A stretch of DNA of 64,000 nucleotides from Durusdinium trenchii (Eukaryota; Sar; Dinophyceae; Suessiales; Symbiodiniaceae), in NCBI GenBank assembly GCA_963970005.1, contig CAXAMN010021113.1, positions 175,078-239,077 of the forward strand. The letters run 5' to 3'. How positions within the stretch are numbered: the first letter of the stretch is position 1; each line of letters opens with the position of its first letter. A model generated the notes under the pieces. The model was not told the DNA's origin. It ran no database searches and was given only the letters and a program-made list of their open reading frames with translations. Position numbers and translations under genes: made by a program. Below are positions 44,789 to 58,063 of this stretch, in pieces.

Positions 44789-46737
44789 AGGAGTAGTTCA
44801 CTGAGGTTCTCTAGTGTTCATCTTGTGGGTCTTGTGAGGTTGCACTCAGTACCATGATGCTCTGCGGAAAACAGCTAGGCTTGGGTCAGCCTAGGCACCA
44901 CCATGGAATCAGGAACACTTTCTGCACAAAAATATCAACCAACGCCTGCGGTTTGAACCACTTACGTTGGTTAATATAATGCAAACATGTAATAAAACCT
45001 CTTCACATGTTTTTTTTCATTGATCAACATTCTACATATTACTCTATCCCGATATTCCACAGCCGGGATGCAAATTTGACTGCTCCTCAGAACGTTGGCC
45101 GTGTTTTTAGATTTTAGCAATTAACATATCGCCTTAGACCCGAACCAATGGTCAGGGTTTTTGCTCGGGTGCCGGATGCGTCCTGCGTTTCGGTGTTTTT
45201 GCGTCCTGCGTTTCGGTGTGGATACTCCAGAAGTGTCGAGGTATCCGGATGTTTGTATTCACCAAGCTTGTTCTCTTATAGTGGGACTGCCCTTGTGGTT
45301 TCTTTTGCGTGGATGGTGTCCAGCTCCCCGATTTCCAGCAAGAGCTTGAGATCGATTCCAGCTGCCATCGTCATGGGACACGACATGACCAGGTCAACAT
45401 CAGTGAGTCCGTTCCCAGTAGCATCTCCTCTGCCGGTGTCTCCCATGTCCCCAAGTCCCGACGTGCTGGTCCCGGCGAAAATCGTGTGGTCCTTCAATCG
45501 CTGTGGCTGCAAAAACAGCATCGACACCCCAGAAAGCACCATTAGACTAGGTCAAGAACATCCCATTAGAGGCAACACCTGACATATTTGATGGCTTACT
45601 TGAAGAGATACCAATCTGGCTCTTCCAAGCGAAATTCGGATACTACCAAGTACTGTATCTCTAATTGATACAGGGGAACCCCCTGACGCCTGAACATTGG
45701 GTCTTTGGAGTATGGACGGGACACCTGCACTCCCAGGCTGGCCATTTTGAACACCTTAGAAATGCAACTCAAGGGCCTGTCGGTGCATTCGGACTCCGGG
45801 ACGCACGGATGTGGCGGATGTGGGGAGCGATCGTGGAATGGGGGCCTAACGTGAATGGCAGGTTGGAATGGGGGAATTGGCTCAACTTATTGATGCCAAG
45901 AATTGGCTGAATGGTCTCTATATGCTGAATGGTCTCTATATCTCAAAGGTGGGCCAGCTTCACCTGGGGAGTGCCCAGAAAGGAAGGCAGGCAGACTCAT
46001 TCACAAGAGCACGTCGGGCGAGGGATGAGATGAACATTTGATAGTATCAGTATGATGTAAAAAAGTATACTGTATTTTGTCCCAATTGATATGAGTTGGT
46101 GTTTTGTCCCAGACTTCACCAGAATCTTGGATCGAATCCGGACAGTTTGGTGTTTGTCTCTTCAGACGCCCAGGCGTCCTCTGGGTGAACTTGTCGAAGT
46201 CTCAGCACTGAAACTTGTGGGGGGCTGGACTTCTAGGACTTCGAAAGATTCCTCTCACCAAAACAGCAACAACTGTCGATTTGAGACGCGCCTGAGGAGG
46301 TGGCATGGTCCGTGGCGGCTTGGCGTCGAGCGATCGACTGGATGAACCAACGTGGTGGAGCCAGTTTACGTGGGATGGCTTGTTTGCCCGAAAGAAAAGA
46401 TGTCATGTCTGGGTTCGATCGGAACATATTCAGAATATTTACCTCTTTCGGGTGGTTCAAACAGTGTTTTTGGCAGTTCCGGGAGTTGTCTGGGATTTGT
46501 TGGGATCTCTATAGAAGCCTTTTTTGGGTAAACCGTTCGATCAGTCTCAGAACCTTTGTCTTGAGAGCTATGGGGATCGGACCTGGGCCGAAACTTCTCA
46601 TCCGTTGGACCATCCGTTGGACTGGATGATTTACTTAACATTGACCCTCCTGTCGGGGTGTCTATTTAAAGCCCCGAAAAGCTGTGATTCGGGATGTCCA
46701 TGAACCATTTCGACTGGGGGTCCTGGTAACAACTTAC

Positions 46738-46883
46738 TCCAAACATCGTTGAAATCATCCATGGCCGCTTCGGAACGGCGAATCTTCCAGATCCGGATGT
46801 TCCTGATCGGCATGCATGCCTTTTTTTCCGCGCATTCCAAGACCTCAAACACAACCTCATCCAAACCATCCTTCTTTGATTTG
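46738..46883 (-). CDS. Exon-like frame with canonical splice sites, unknown protein
   Basis: On the minus strand a pyrimidine-rich acceptor (GCTTTCCCAG, at 46884-46893) opens a 146-bp frame ending at the consensus donor GTAAGT (46732-46737). It encodes about 48 residues including DGLDEVVFEVLECAEKK and IRIWKIRRSEAAMDDFNDVW. Composition, both splice signals and an exon-sized length make this one of the more credible host exons here. The family is unknown. A further open stretch upstream (to about 46998) ends next to the F3 element at 47001-47111, which may lie in the preceding intron. Confidence 0.45.
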
Positions 46884-49800
46884 CTGGGAAAGCTGTGAAC
46901 CTTTGCCTGTCGCGTCACACTGACTCAACACGTCGTGCAGCACCGATGTTCTTCGGCTCATCGACTTGGCCGATCGATGTATCGATCTACTCGGCTCCTG
47001 GAGTCGACCCGTTCGTGTCTCGGAACATGGGGGGACGACGTCGTAGCTGTTTGTCTTGTTCGGGTCAGACGTCCCATGTTCTTTACGGTACTGGGTCAGT
47101 CGGGTCCAGGTAGTTATACAAAAATTGGACACCCAGTCTCAAATATAGAAACAATTTGTTGTTCCATTATGGCAATTGACATTCTTTACAGACAGGAAAT
47201 TGATGTTTGGGGAAGGATCCATTTAAAATTGAATTTCCCACGAAGATATGACCACCTTGACCCCTTGGACGCAGGCATAAACATCCAGTGACACGGTGAC
47301 AGGTCACATCCAGTGCGCATAGGCTCAGCACCTGTGGCCTTTCCCAGGGTCCCAAAACAGCAGGCCAATCGAAAGGTCCTGGGAGGTCAATCTGATGGAG
47401 TTTCTGGCCCCAATCCTTCCAAGACCCTTGAAAACTCGTGGACCTGGCTGGCGTTCGAACGTCCAAAGTCCTTAGTAGCCTTAAAACTAAAACAATGCTT
47501 CTTCAGGATTCTGTGTCCCAAAAAGTCAACTGTTGGACCGATCGAATTCGCACCGAGATCTCCAAGCGAATGGGGGAAAACCGAGGTCTGGACCTATTTC
47601 GTGACCTCCTCCTTCCTTCGTGGCCTGGTCTACGTCGATAGCGATCGAGGCCGCCACTTCTCGGATCGTGGTCGGCGCGGGGCGCTTTGCATCGGTTCGT
47701 GGCCAAGAAGGGAGCCATGCAGCCGACCTGGAGAGGTTGAGCAAGCAAAAAAGCCTATCCCCAAAAAAACGTGCCACTGATAGGGTACCAGTCCAGGTCT
47801 CTCAACCCCTCTTGGACTGTATGACGAACTCCTGCACCGAAATCCGCCCCACAAGGGTCAAACCAGGGCTTCAAACGGAGGTGACGAGCAGGATTACCGT
47901 CATTCCGAATCATTCCACTCTGTTTACTCTCAGAATCCAGGCTCCTTCAGTAACACATAGCGTTTGGAGTTTTGAGGGTCCGTTTTCCCCAGGTGTCGGG
48001 CCCAAGCCACGGATTCTTAGGGTATATATTCCTTTAAAATGATCTTTGTTTTGCGCGGTGGCGATGGTGGTCCCAATGCTAAAAGAGCGAGCTTGAGGGT
48101 AGGGTCCCATGTGCAGGAGAGTGGTGCAGGAGAGTGGTGCCATCAACCGAACCTGGACTTGCTACACTGTTTTACTTACTCCGGGTCGGCGGTTTATTGG
48201 ACATCCATCGAACGAACGAACGACGCCGCCCGCGCCGGTGTCGATGAATCTGCCCGCAGAATTCATGCTCGGCACGGTGTCGGTGCTGATCAATCAAGCG
48301 CAAGAAGCTCCCAACTATGCCACCTGGTCGAATTCAGGATCAGTTCTTCCATTCAAGTGAAAGGAAGGTTGAAGGGCTCTGGTAGACTTAGAAGACACTT
48401 TTTGAGGGTAAATATGCTTTGAAGATTTAGGAGATCAAGTCGGAGCCTACCAGCAGTGTTCCCGGACTGCCAGAGGTGGCGAGCGGTTGGGAAAGACAAT
48501 GTTCCTCAGGTTTACCCGCTATAGGTGGTGGTCGGAAAACTATTCAAACAACACGGGGTCTTGCCCCACCTCAAGCTCTTAAAGTCGATTTTGGGAAGGT
48601 GAATCTCGTGTGAATGAGGGGGGGCCCACTGAAACACTAAAACAATCGAAGGTCGAAGTGCTCGTGGGTGGGGGTAGGGGTGTTACCCAACTCCCACTAT
48701 CAAGATCTGTCAAGGGCCTAAAGAGAGTTACCTAATGATAATGAGTAAGAACAGCTCGAAGAAATCCTAAAAGAGTGCTCCAAAGTGCCACACATATCCC
48801 CTTTTCCATCAGGCCTACCTCCTCAACAAACATGCACCCCACTGACCCCACGCTTCAAGAAGCTTAATGTATATGGGTGTCCAGTCCAAAGTACCGGTTT
48901 CCTGTCGGGAGCCCAAGAAGTCCAAAGAGGGTTCATCTGACTGAGGTTTCAAGCCTCATCAAGAACATGCATCTTGGAGATGGACTAGACTGCGGGGGGG
49001 TTGGACTCGGGACGCTCAACTGCCGGACTGCATTCCTCACACACCCGGACCCGCTCCCAACAGGCAGCAAGAAAGCAGACGTTCACAGCTGGAAGGCCCA
49101 GGCACACCCCGGTCCTCCACCTGGACCCGTTTTCGTGCTTTGCGCGGCCGAACTGTCCAGTTTGGAGCAGATTTGGTTTGGACCTAGCTGCAGGATGCTG
49201 CAGGGATATTTATATATGTGTTTTTTTTTTAAAGGTTTAGGATTTTTGAGACTCCTTACACCCACTTGTTTCACCTATACGATATACGCATAGAAAGACA
49301 CTCTTTTTGTGGGGGATCAGACACAAATACGGCGTTCTGGGGCACGTCTTCTTTTTCCTCCAGATGAAAAAACGTGTCCCACCAGTTGTCAATCCCTTCA
49401 AGAAGATACAGGACCTTCATCGAGATCGGGAGTAGGACTTGACCGCCCTGACGGCTTGTCAGTGTAGCAGCTTTGCAAACGGAATGAAGCCTGGAACCTG
49501 AAAACAAGTCTACTAAGAGCTGAAGCTGAGTTACCTATTGAGCCTATTGAGAGTGCATGGGGTGAATCTGGGCATACTCGGAAAACATACACATGCTATA
49601 TACAAGGACTTCAAGGGACACAGGTCGTGAGGTTGGCAATTTGTTTCCCAAGATATCATTCAGGACAAAGGTATGCACATCGTCACAACCATCCGGATGG
49701 TCCTTGTCAACGACCCGCATGGCCCCTAGGAAGATGGTCTTCAAGGGAGATGCGGAACAGAATGAGGAGCGGGGAAGCACATGGATTACCCTGGCCCATT

Positions 49801-52009
49801 CGCCCTCCGGTAAATACTATTTAAACAACAGAAGGGTGCTCCTAGGGAGAGTAATTGTTCACATGTGACAAGTTTATTTTTTTAAAATATCCCTACCAAC
49901 ACCCGCTCTCTTAAGCAAGGGGTCCACCTGGTTTTGGAGTCCAAAAGCCTTCAAACCTGCATGGTTGTTCGCGAAGCATCAAACCAACCATGGGCGACCC
50001 GGACTCCTGGCGAAGAGCGAGGATGACTCCGTTTGTAGTCTTTATAATCTATTAATATACATCTATATACCTGGAAAGCCAGGCCCATCCAGAAACAAAG
50101 GGTTGTTGGAATCTGGCAATTACTGTAAGATCCTTTGCATTACAAGTGGTTGGGACTGCGGAAAACATCCACGAGACAGGTTTCCAGATTAGAATAACAT
50201 CTGGATCTGTTCACCGGTGGTCCAACATTCCTGCTGAGTGTATTGACTGAACTAATGCTTTCGCTTGCCCACCTCAGATGGAAAAACGGATTCAAATCTA
50301 GTCTGATCACCTTCACTTCGGGGTCACCTGGCTGGTTTCGCCCCAGCCCACTGCAATCCGGGACCTCCAGGTCCAGGACACCCCGGGCTGAAGCTTCAAA
50401 TCTAGTCTGATCACCGCACCTGCTGAGTTGGCTTCCAATCTCCTCCCTTTTTTGATCCGACCCGGTGAGCTCCCCCAGCGCCCGCTGGCGGAGCTCGTCA
50501 GCGGTCCGAAGATCGGCGGTCAAGGTTCCCACCCCGTGAAGAAATGGTGCCGACCGGAGTTTTGTGAAGAAATGGTGGATGTTCCTTTCTACTCCATGGG
50601 ATTGGTGTTTTTTGTATTCAATATGTTTTATTCTTTTTCCAGGTGCCTGGACAGCAAATCCTAGATAGTGATCCAAATATTTGGGGGGGCAGCAGCAGGT
50701 GGATCAGGACAAAAGCACACGTGGCAGTGAGTGGCAGTGATGCGTTGCATGTGGAACCTCTGGATGAAAAATCGGAGCGATGATGTAGGTGGAGTCGGAA
50801 AGCAACTGCCACTTTTTTGGGGGCATCACCAGGATGCATGGAGCACGGAGCATTGGAAGCTGGAGCGTGTAGCGTTTGGTCAGGGAGTGTAGCATAGCCG
50901 GACGATGGGCATCGCGGGCGTAAGGCCGGGGCATCGCGTCGTGGGCCTCACGAGAGCACTCGCCCTGCAGGAAATCTTTCATGAGGAGACTCAAGAACAC
51001 ACGCACCTGGGCTGGAACCATCCGTGGGGAGTCGAGCGGTGAGACGCACTGTGACCTGGATTCCTAAGATCAAAGGCGACAAGATCGCAGACGAGCCACC
51101 GGACTGCCAGATTTGCAACATTTGGCTGGCTTTCAGATGTTTTTAAAGGGTCAATATATACACCGTCCCAGTCCCGACCCTTTTTTTTCGGAGCAACCAG
51201 GTGCGGAAGGTGGGTTCAGCAACCAGGTGCTTGGGGCGGCTGGGATTCACATTGCGTCCATGGTTTCTTCTGCATTTTTAGGTTCTGGTCATGTGGGGAT
51301 CTCAATCCCTGTGATGGAATCAGCACCGGTGTAATGGAAAGGTGTTTTGGGGCACCGGACTTGTCACTGCAGTTGTTTGTTGGCACCCAGGTCAGGCTTG
51401 GTGCTGCCCAGTCTAAAACGCAGTCCTCCATGGACGATCATTTGAGGTATACATCAGCTAAGAGGGTGGTTGAACCAGATGCTTTAAAGGGTCAATGTAG
51501 GTCTATAAATCTATTAAATTTGATTCAACCACCCTTTAAAGGTCTACAGTGTTTAATAGGTTTGTTTTGTAGGTCTATGAGCAAACAAGCATCTATTCGT
51601 GGTTTACAGTGTGGGACATGGCTGGACCAAAGGTACTCAGCCACGCCCTCCCCGGTGACCGCCACACTCCAGGCCCCGTAGTGGGGGGGGAGACCCCGCA
51701 GGCGACGCGTAGGGAGGCCGATTCCAACCACTATGAGTCCCAAGAGTCTTAACACCATACGACCAGATGGTTTTCTACAAAAATTAGACTGCAACACCAG
51801 GTCAACCATGTATTAAATGAACAGAAGGCCAGGGATTCCATTTATGGAGTTGGTTGGGGGGGCTCTGCTCACCTTTCTTTTCTTGTTTTCGTTCCTCATG
51901 TTTCCGTTACAATTTGCGGAGTCCAAACTCACCTCACCGTGACGTGAACGAACACGTCGAAAATGGATCTCCTTGGGAGCGACCGGAATTCCGCGTGTGA
52001 CCGGAAAAG
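46884..52009. other. Mostly non-coding region
   Basis: Contains F3 (47001-47111). A frame at about 48200-48360 plus (APVSMNLPAEFMLGTVSVLI) ends in a stop and could be a terminal exon, but the acceptor is unclear. The rest shows only short dual-strand ORFs. Confidence 0.5.
47001..47111 (+). repeat. Fold-back repeat, family F3
   Basis: GTGTCTCGGAACATGGGGGG pairs with CCCATGTTCTTTACGGTAC. It ends GTCGGGTCCAG before GTAGTT. Confidence 0.76.
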
Positions 52010-52159
52010 CCCTTTGGGGATCCGGAGAAGACGACGACCGAGGAAGCGCCGAACCCGAGGCATTTGGCCACCTTACTGGACTTCCTGTCCGAGGTCGTCG
52101 AGCAGCTCACCCGCTCGGACGTGGCTTCGGCGCGGCGCTTGATCCGCAGCTTCGCGCAG
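52010..52159 (+). CDS. Exon-like frame ending at a consensus donor, unknown protein
   Basis: Exactly 50 codons, from after AG at 52009 to CAG/GTGAGC at 52159/52160. It starts PFGDPEKTTTEEAPNPRH, continues LLDFLSEVVEQLTRSDVASA and ends RLIRSFAQ. The helical, Leu/Glu/Arg-rich composition looks like a real protein. The donor is good; the acceptor side lacks a strong pyrimidine tract, so the 5' boundary is tentative. Function unknown. Confidence 0.42.
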
Positions 52160-53683
52160 GTGAGCTGGGAACGGAAGATCCGCCCGCGCTACATGCACCT
52201 TGGGAGGAAACGAGCCACTCCGGCCGGTTCCTGTGGGCGTTGGTTGCTGAGGGTGAGGTTGGGTGGGTCAGATTTTAAGCACCTTCCTCAGAAAGGTGGC
52301 TGGAGGCCTTGGGGAGAAGAGAAAATGATGAGAGTTCAAACTTCGAAGAGGTCCAAGGACTTGCATTCGGAATTCACATTCTTCAACCTTCGGTTTTTGA
52401 CGATCATCCAAAGGGTTCTGCAGAGTGATCGATCTTGATATCCCAGTCGGTCACGAGTTTGGGCCTGCAAAAGGTCACTGGCTGGCACTGCAAAGTTTCG
52501 ATACCAGCACCCGACTTCAGTCCGGTGCTTCCTGGTGACAAGTTCGGTGCCCAGAATTAACCACCACCTGTCGGGTCTCGAAGCAGGGCCAGGAGGGTCC
52601 GGTTTTTTGGGTGGTTAAGCCGAGCTTGGCCCTCGCGGAACCCGCCGAGCGCTCTCATCACCGTCCAAGGCTGGTCTTTCAACATGCCATGGCCGTGACC
52701 TACCGAGAGCTGGGCTTCCGCTTCACGCCGAAGATGGAGACGTTCCTTGGAGGAGGGAGGAAAGCAAGGAAGAGGAGAGAAAAGAGGACGTCGAGCTGGG
52801 TGAAAAGGTCCAAGATGGATCTTTCAACTGTGCAACATGTCTGCCTGGTCCTGTGGTGAAAAGGCACGCATGTTGCATAGTTGGGAGATCCAGGCATTAA
52901 CACACCAGGTCTGTGTGGGGTCTTGCATGGTGCATTTGCAAAGTATTTCTGGTATGCCCCTGGCTGCATTAGAAGCACGGTGGCCCCCGTGTTTTTTTAA
53001 AATGAAACCTGGAGTCCCCAAACCAAAGTTGGATTTGTTCTTTGAAAACAAGGGTCAAAGCGTTTCTGGGTGTTGGCTAAGAAGGAAGCCTCAGTTTGGT
53101 AAAACCCACTGGTGCCATGGGTTGTCCCACCATGACTGCCTTCAAAGGTGGTGCTCTCGAGCGTTCTGGTCGCATTCAGGGTGTGGATGTTCTTTATGCA
53201 CTGCGAGATTCTGGAGGTCTTCGTTCTTGAGCCCTATGCAGCGTGGAAGGGTAGGAAGGGCGGATACGAAGGATTTAGATCCCCACTGGGCTTGCGCTTG
53301 AGGGCGTGCAGTTAAGTTGTTCCCCAAGTCGTCCTGTTAAGTTTTTCGATTTCACGTGCTTTTCATCGGCACAACGATGTTTAAACAGAAGCCGTATGAA
53401 ACCATGAACAGTTCCAATTTGCAAACGGTTAAACACCATTGGCGGGATGTGGCTTGGAACTTTGGCCTTTTGACTTTGCCGGTGTCTTTTTTGCACAAGT
53501 AAGTCAAGACAATAGCCAAGACAGCACCACAAAGTTTTGCCTGTGCTCAGCCGGAAGAGGATTCTGTTTAAAGGGTCAAAGCGGCCTTTAAACTCCTGAC
53601 GTAAAAAGAAGCTGCGCTCAATGAAGGGCAGGTCTGAGTCTCACTTGGAGGGGTCTGTTGTTTCAAAACAGGTTTGAACAACA

Positions 53684-54366
53684 ATGTAGACTCTTGATTG
53701 CTAACCCCCCCCCATACGAAGAGGTTTTTGATTGACACGTTTTTCAACTTTACTAAGTCTCTTGCTTGGAGAGTTCTGCACTTCCTATATGGAACTTCCT
53801 TTTCTTTTTCACAGTCGTGGATATATTTTGGAGGCTTTCCCTTGGGACAATATTACATTCCGTGATTTGTCATTTTGGATGAGGCGGATGTTTGTGTACA
53901 TTGGCAGAATGCCTGATCATGACCAGGAATGCCTGGTCAGGCTTGTGAAAACAAACGCACAGGTCGGTTCCGGTCGTACCTTACGCTTTCCACGGTCGGG
54001 GCGATTCTTCACGACTTTGGAACTCACCAAGGGACGTGTTCAAAGCTTATTTCGTCCTGGGAGATCCCACTAGTGGTCCCACTGCACTCTCCCACATGAG
54101 ATTGATGAGATCACGAGTGTGTTCGTAGTTTCTTGCTTTCACTTACCCTTTGTGCAGATAGTTGCTGGTGTGACCAGAGTGTACACAGTGGCACTTCAGA
54201 CCGCCGAATGGGGCAAAGCCGTGCGGACCTGGAGTGGCTTCGTGGTGACGAAGAGGTTGTTCAATTCAATTGAGAGGGGTTTATGCCCTAGGCTCCAACT
54301 ACCTCCTGAGAAGGTGGTTAGGGTAAGTCTGTTTTTTTCCCTAGGGGTGAATCAAGAGTCTACATC
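53684..54366. repeat. 683-bp segment bounded by 16-bp inverted repeats (F8 ends)
   Basis: ATGTAGACTCTTGATT at 53684-53699 and its reverse complement AATCAAGAGTCTACAT at 54351-54366. The left end continues into the F8 consensus (CTAACCCCCCCCCATACGAA). Between them is a 113-codon plus-strand frame (53732-54073) with no known domain. It may be a small DNA element or two separate F8 remnants; no target duplication was found. Confidence 0.5.
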
Positions 54367-57300
54367 ATTGTTCCAGCAGTTGCTGGAACAGCCCCCAGCA
54401 GTAAGTGGATGTTCCAAGCCTTTCCGCCCAATCAAAAGCCGCACGAACCCATTCACCATGTCTCCCACCCATGAAGCTTGATTGAGACCTCATGGTCTTG
54501 AGTTTGCATGAGTTTGTTGAATCTGGAGACCAAACCCCAAATGTGGTCTCTCGATCGCAGGCAGGTGCACCTATGTGTTTCTTCAAATCAGATGGTGAAA
54601 TCCATCCACATCCAACTGCTGGCGTCACATCCCCGACCCAAGGCATCCAATCAGTTGAAAGTGGAAGAGTGGGGCAGCAACCTGGGCCAAGCTACTTGGG
54701 CTTCCCAATTTGGCTGGATGTCTTTTGATCCACTGTGCACAGACCGAGTCCGCTTGGGAGTGTGAAGGAATCACATCAGGCCAACGAGCTTCTGAGGAGT
54801 TGGGGATCCGTATGGGGAGAGCATCGGGGCAGGGTGTGAATGGGGGCAGGCTCTGAGTTTTGGCATTCATCGAAGTGGTTTGTGATATCAGTGATACATT
54901 TGTATATGTTTGCAGATGGCCTTTTGGGGAGGGTTTCCCCCGTTCCGTGTAGAGTTGGGAAAACGAATGGTGTGTATATGAGGTGTGTATGGTAAAGCAT
55001 CGACCCGCTTGTTTGTGGTGGGTCAGCAGCTGTCCTGAAAACCGCAGGCTGAAGGCAACATGTTTGGATCGGGTATGTGGCTTGCGAAGCTGTTCAGCCT
55101 GTTCAGCTGTTTCACCACTTGCGTGACTGTTCACCATCCAAGGTGAATCCTGCCGGTCACCGAGGGGTCACCGATGATCCGACCTGGTTCCCTCCGATGA
55201 CTGACGGTGACCATCCGACCTGAAAAAAGGACGATCACGATCCAGTCAAAGTAGAATGAACGAGTTGAAAGCTAAGAATGCTAAGAATAACGGCTGTATT
55301 TCCCAAAATCATGACGATCCACTCGAGACGGCTCCAGTTTTGGAGGTCTCCAGGTAGGGGGGGGCGGTGACACTGCTGGGCGTGACGCTGCGCTGGGGAT
55401 GGGTCAAAGCCTCGAGACCTTCCAGGAGGTCCAGTTGTTGAGCAAGTGGTTCCTTTTCGCTGGCCTCCAACCTGTTTCGCCAACCCCTAGCCTCCCAGCC
55501 TACTTTTCGTGCCCAGATCTCCAACCCACAGCCCATCTCCCCGAGCTGAGGAAGATGTGGACTACGATGCCTGGAAGAAGCTGACGCCAAGCTGAAGCCA
55601 GACCGACTGGGCAGGGCCAGACTCGGCAGCTCCGTTGGGAGGCCTCCGGCTCCAGGCCGGTGTCACAGCTCGGACCGAGACCCGTGCTGGTAGTACCGCA
55701 CGGTACCGCACGGTCTCATCAACATGAACATGTTTGGACGACCCAGGGAGATCCACATGTTTTGTACGGTGGAAAACGGGCTGGAACTGGTTTTTGGAAC
55801 TCTGTCTAGACATACATCCCTTGCTCATGTGAGCGGGTATGAGAGACAATGAGTGAGAACGTGCAAAGTAACAGCTGCGTATATGTACACGGTGAGATGT
55901 GTATGATACGAATATGATATACGAATTAAAAGTGAGCAGGATTGATAAGCCACGCTAAAAAGAGAAGTAGGAATTATTCGATGTAATGTGGTATGAATTA
56001 GACGAAGGCAGACAAGTTGGAGCGGTGTTGGCATTCAACACGTTTCACTGTAACACCATCATGGTGGTAATATCACGGCTAGCACGCAAGTAGCATTGGA
56101 CTTCGTCCTGTAGTCCAACTCGTTGTCGAAATGGCAACTCTTCAAGATTTGATGGTGGTAGGGGCGATTAGTATGGTATGAAGAGTTACTATCAAGATCT
56201 TGCATTTACTGATGCAGGACTTCCATTGTCTTATGAGATAAGGGGAAACATGGTCTGCAGGCCATTCCTGAGGTATGTTTGGAACCAAAACCCAATGGCA
56301 AGCTACGGCACAAGTGTTTTGCAATAATGAGGAATAAGTTTGGTACTTGGACTGGGTTTGTAGAGTTTGCACAACTACAGGTACAATCATGGACTTGTTG
56401 AGATGTCGCATGGCTCTGTACGGCCAATTTCTGGCATTCTTAGGCTATTGAGAGTGAAGGCGATAATAAGCTCGACTCATGCCGTCGTCTACAGAGGGGA
56501 CGGTGCCTATGAGGTGGCCAGGTCATGCTGGCCAGGTCACCTCTGGTGGCCAGGTTGTTGACCTATTTATTATATATAAATAGTACATATATCGACGTGT
56601 GCTTCGCCTAAAAGACACGGATGTGCCCTGGGCCCTTTCTTGTTGCGTTGTAGTTGACTTCCAGATCGCGGCATATAGACTCCTATGGCGCCGTCGAGTT
56701 CAGAAAGACTGCAGTGTGCAGCCTTTTTGGGGCAAGGCTTGGCAGATCAGAAAGCTACGTCTGGGTGGTCTGGCCAAGCGGATCGCATCGGGAATCGCAT
56801 CGTGCGCACGGGGAATCAGAGCTCCAACACCTGGGAGACGGCAGATGACACAGTCAGCTGCATGTCGTAGAGGTTCAGAAGGAGGAAGAGACGAAGAAGA
56901 AGAGAAGGTTTCCAGAACTTTGGGCATTGCTGCTGGTGAAGTGGATTCAGGAATTCTGTGCTACGGCCCTTTCCAGAATTCACTTAAACTATCTTAAACT
57001 GATGTCGAAACATTGGAGCCAATGCTTTCAGATGTAGAAGCCCTAGGGTAGAAGCTATATACTTCGGAATCTTGACCCGAACCATCACGAACCACTGGAC
57101 TGGGCGAGGTTTGCTTCCAGGTCTCATAGGTGCAAGGAGGGTCGAGGAGCCGAGGCTTCAGGCAGCCACTCCATGGAGAAGAGGCCTACATGTCCCCCTC
57201 TGAAGCCAAACCAAATATGCCATGTACCAGCACCACCCAGTTGGGTGGTTATTGGACGGAAAATACAGTACATCTTCAGGGAACCCTATAAACCACCCGA

Positions 57301-57438
57301 ACTGGATGGTGCCGGTATGAAGTTTTTGGGTACCCCAAGATGAGAACAGGAACCTCTGAACTCCGCTGTCCGCTCAGGATGGTGCTGGCACAAGTCGTCG
57401 CCGGGCTGAGTCGGCCCAGGGGGGGCTGGAGGGACTCA

Positions 57439-57529
57439 CCCAGACCATCCATGGGACTGACACATTTGCCTAGATTGGGGTGGTCCCAGGGGGGTCAGTG
57501 GGGTATTCCAGTCCCATGGATGGTCTGGG
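57439..57529. repeat. Fold-back repeat, family F1 (well preserved)
   Basis: CCCAGACCATCCATGGGACT pairs with AGTCCCATGGATGGTCTGGG. The loop holds TGGTCCCAGGGGGGTCAGTG. Confidence 0.82.
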
Positions 57530-57892
57530 TTATAAGGGAGACATTCGGTCCTGAATCCGGACTGGAGGGGAACCCCTCACGGGTTTCTCACCCATCGCGA
57601 TCGGTTTGTTGGACAGGGAAAGGGCTGTGCTTCATGGAGCAATCGGAAGCATCTGGGTCAGACACCTGAGAGCACACAGACTTAGCCGACCTATCGTGTT
57701 GAAGATCTCTTGCACTCCACGTAGTTCACCCTCAAGTTCATGGGATGTTTGGAATTCGGGGACATAGCATTTAAATCAGACTAGAAAGGTCTGAATTTTG
57801 CAAAGACAGCCACCTGCCTGGTCCTGCCTATAGTCATTTTCTTCTTCCAACATGGATTTCCTGGAACCCCAACCACTGGGCCTCTAGACCAC

Positions 57893-58063
57893 ATGAGCGA
57901 CGCGACTCGAACCGGACCCCATCGGTGTCTTCGGCGCCGTTGGCGCCGCGCCGAGGACGAGCGCTTTCACACGCCCGGATGGGAGCGCTTGCACGTGGAG
58001 TGTCGGAAGCCAGCGGTGCCCTGGGCGAGCGAGGTCCATTCACAGCCCGCGGCGAGGGACACG
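57893..58063 (+). CDS. Exon-like frame with possible start codon and donor
   Basis: The ATG at 57893 opens 57 codons (MSDATRTGPHRCLRRRWRRA onward) that end at ACG/GTGAGTG, a good donor. It contains HTPGWERLHVECRKP. The GC-rich sequence is also open in a second frame (57925-58116), which lowers confidence. No domain was recognised. Confidence 0.3.

Larger units (their letters stand above)
40277..46737. other. Mostly non-coding region with undecided ORFs
   Basis: Contains F1 (40327-40423), F5 pieces (41245-41296, 42165-42232), F2 (42091-42170, 44683-44788), F3 (42607-42721), F7-like words (43526-43612) and a duplicated 22-bp word at 45177-45220. Coding-like but unresolved frames are 40718-41164 plus, 42350-42600 plus (EFVTEQLVREVGKLEERRFD) and 45276-45542 minus (88 codons, ALLELIC partner unknown). 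None has a recognisable domain. Confidence 0.5.
52160..57892. other. Mostly non-coding region
   Basis: Contains TIR-like ends at 53684-53730 and 54335-54366, an AT-richer stretch at 55840-56580 and an F1 hairpin (57439-57529). An open stretch at about 56237-56400 plus (around PKPNGKLRHKCFAIMRNKFG) looks coding-like but is short and unsupported. Confidence 0.5.

Noticed and set aside
45872-45888. Second spliced-leader-like word (AATTGGCTCAAC)
   Set aside because: Only about nine contiguous bases match, which is expected by chance in 128 kb of strand.
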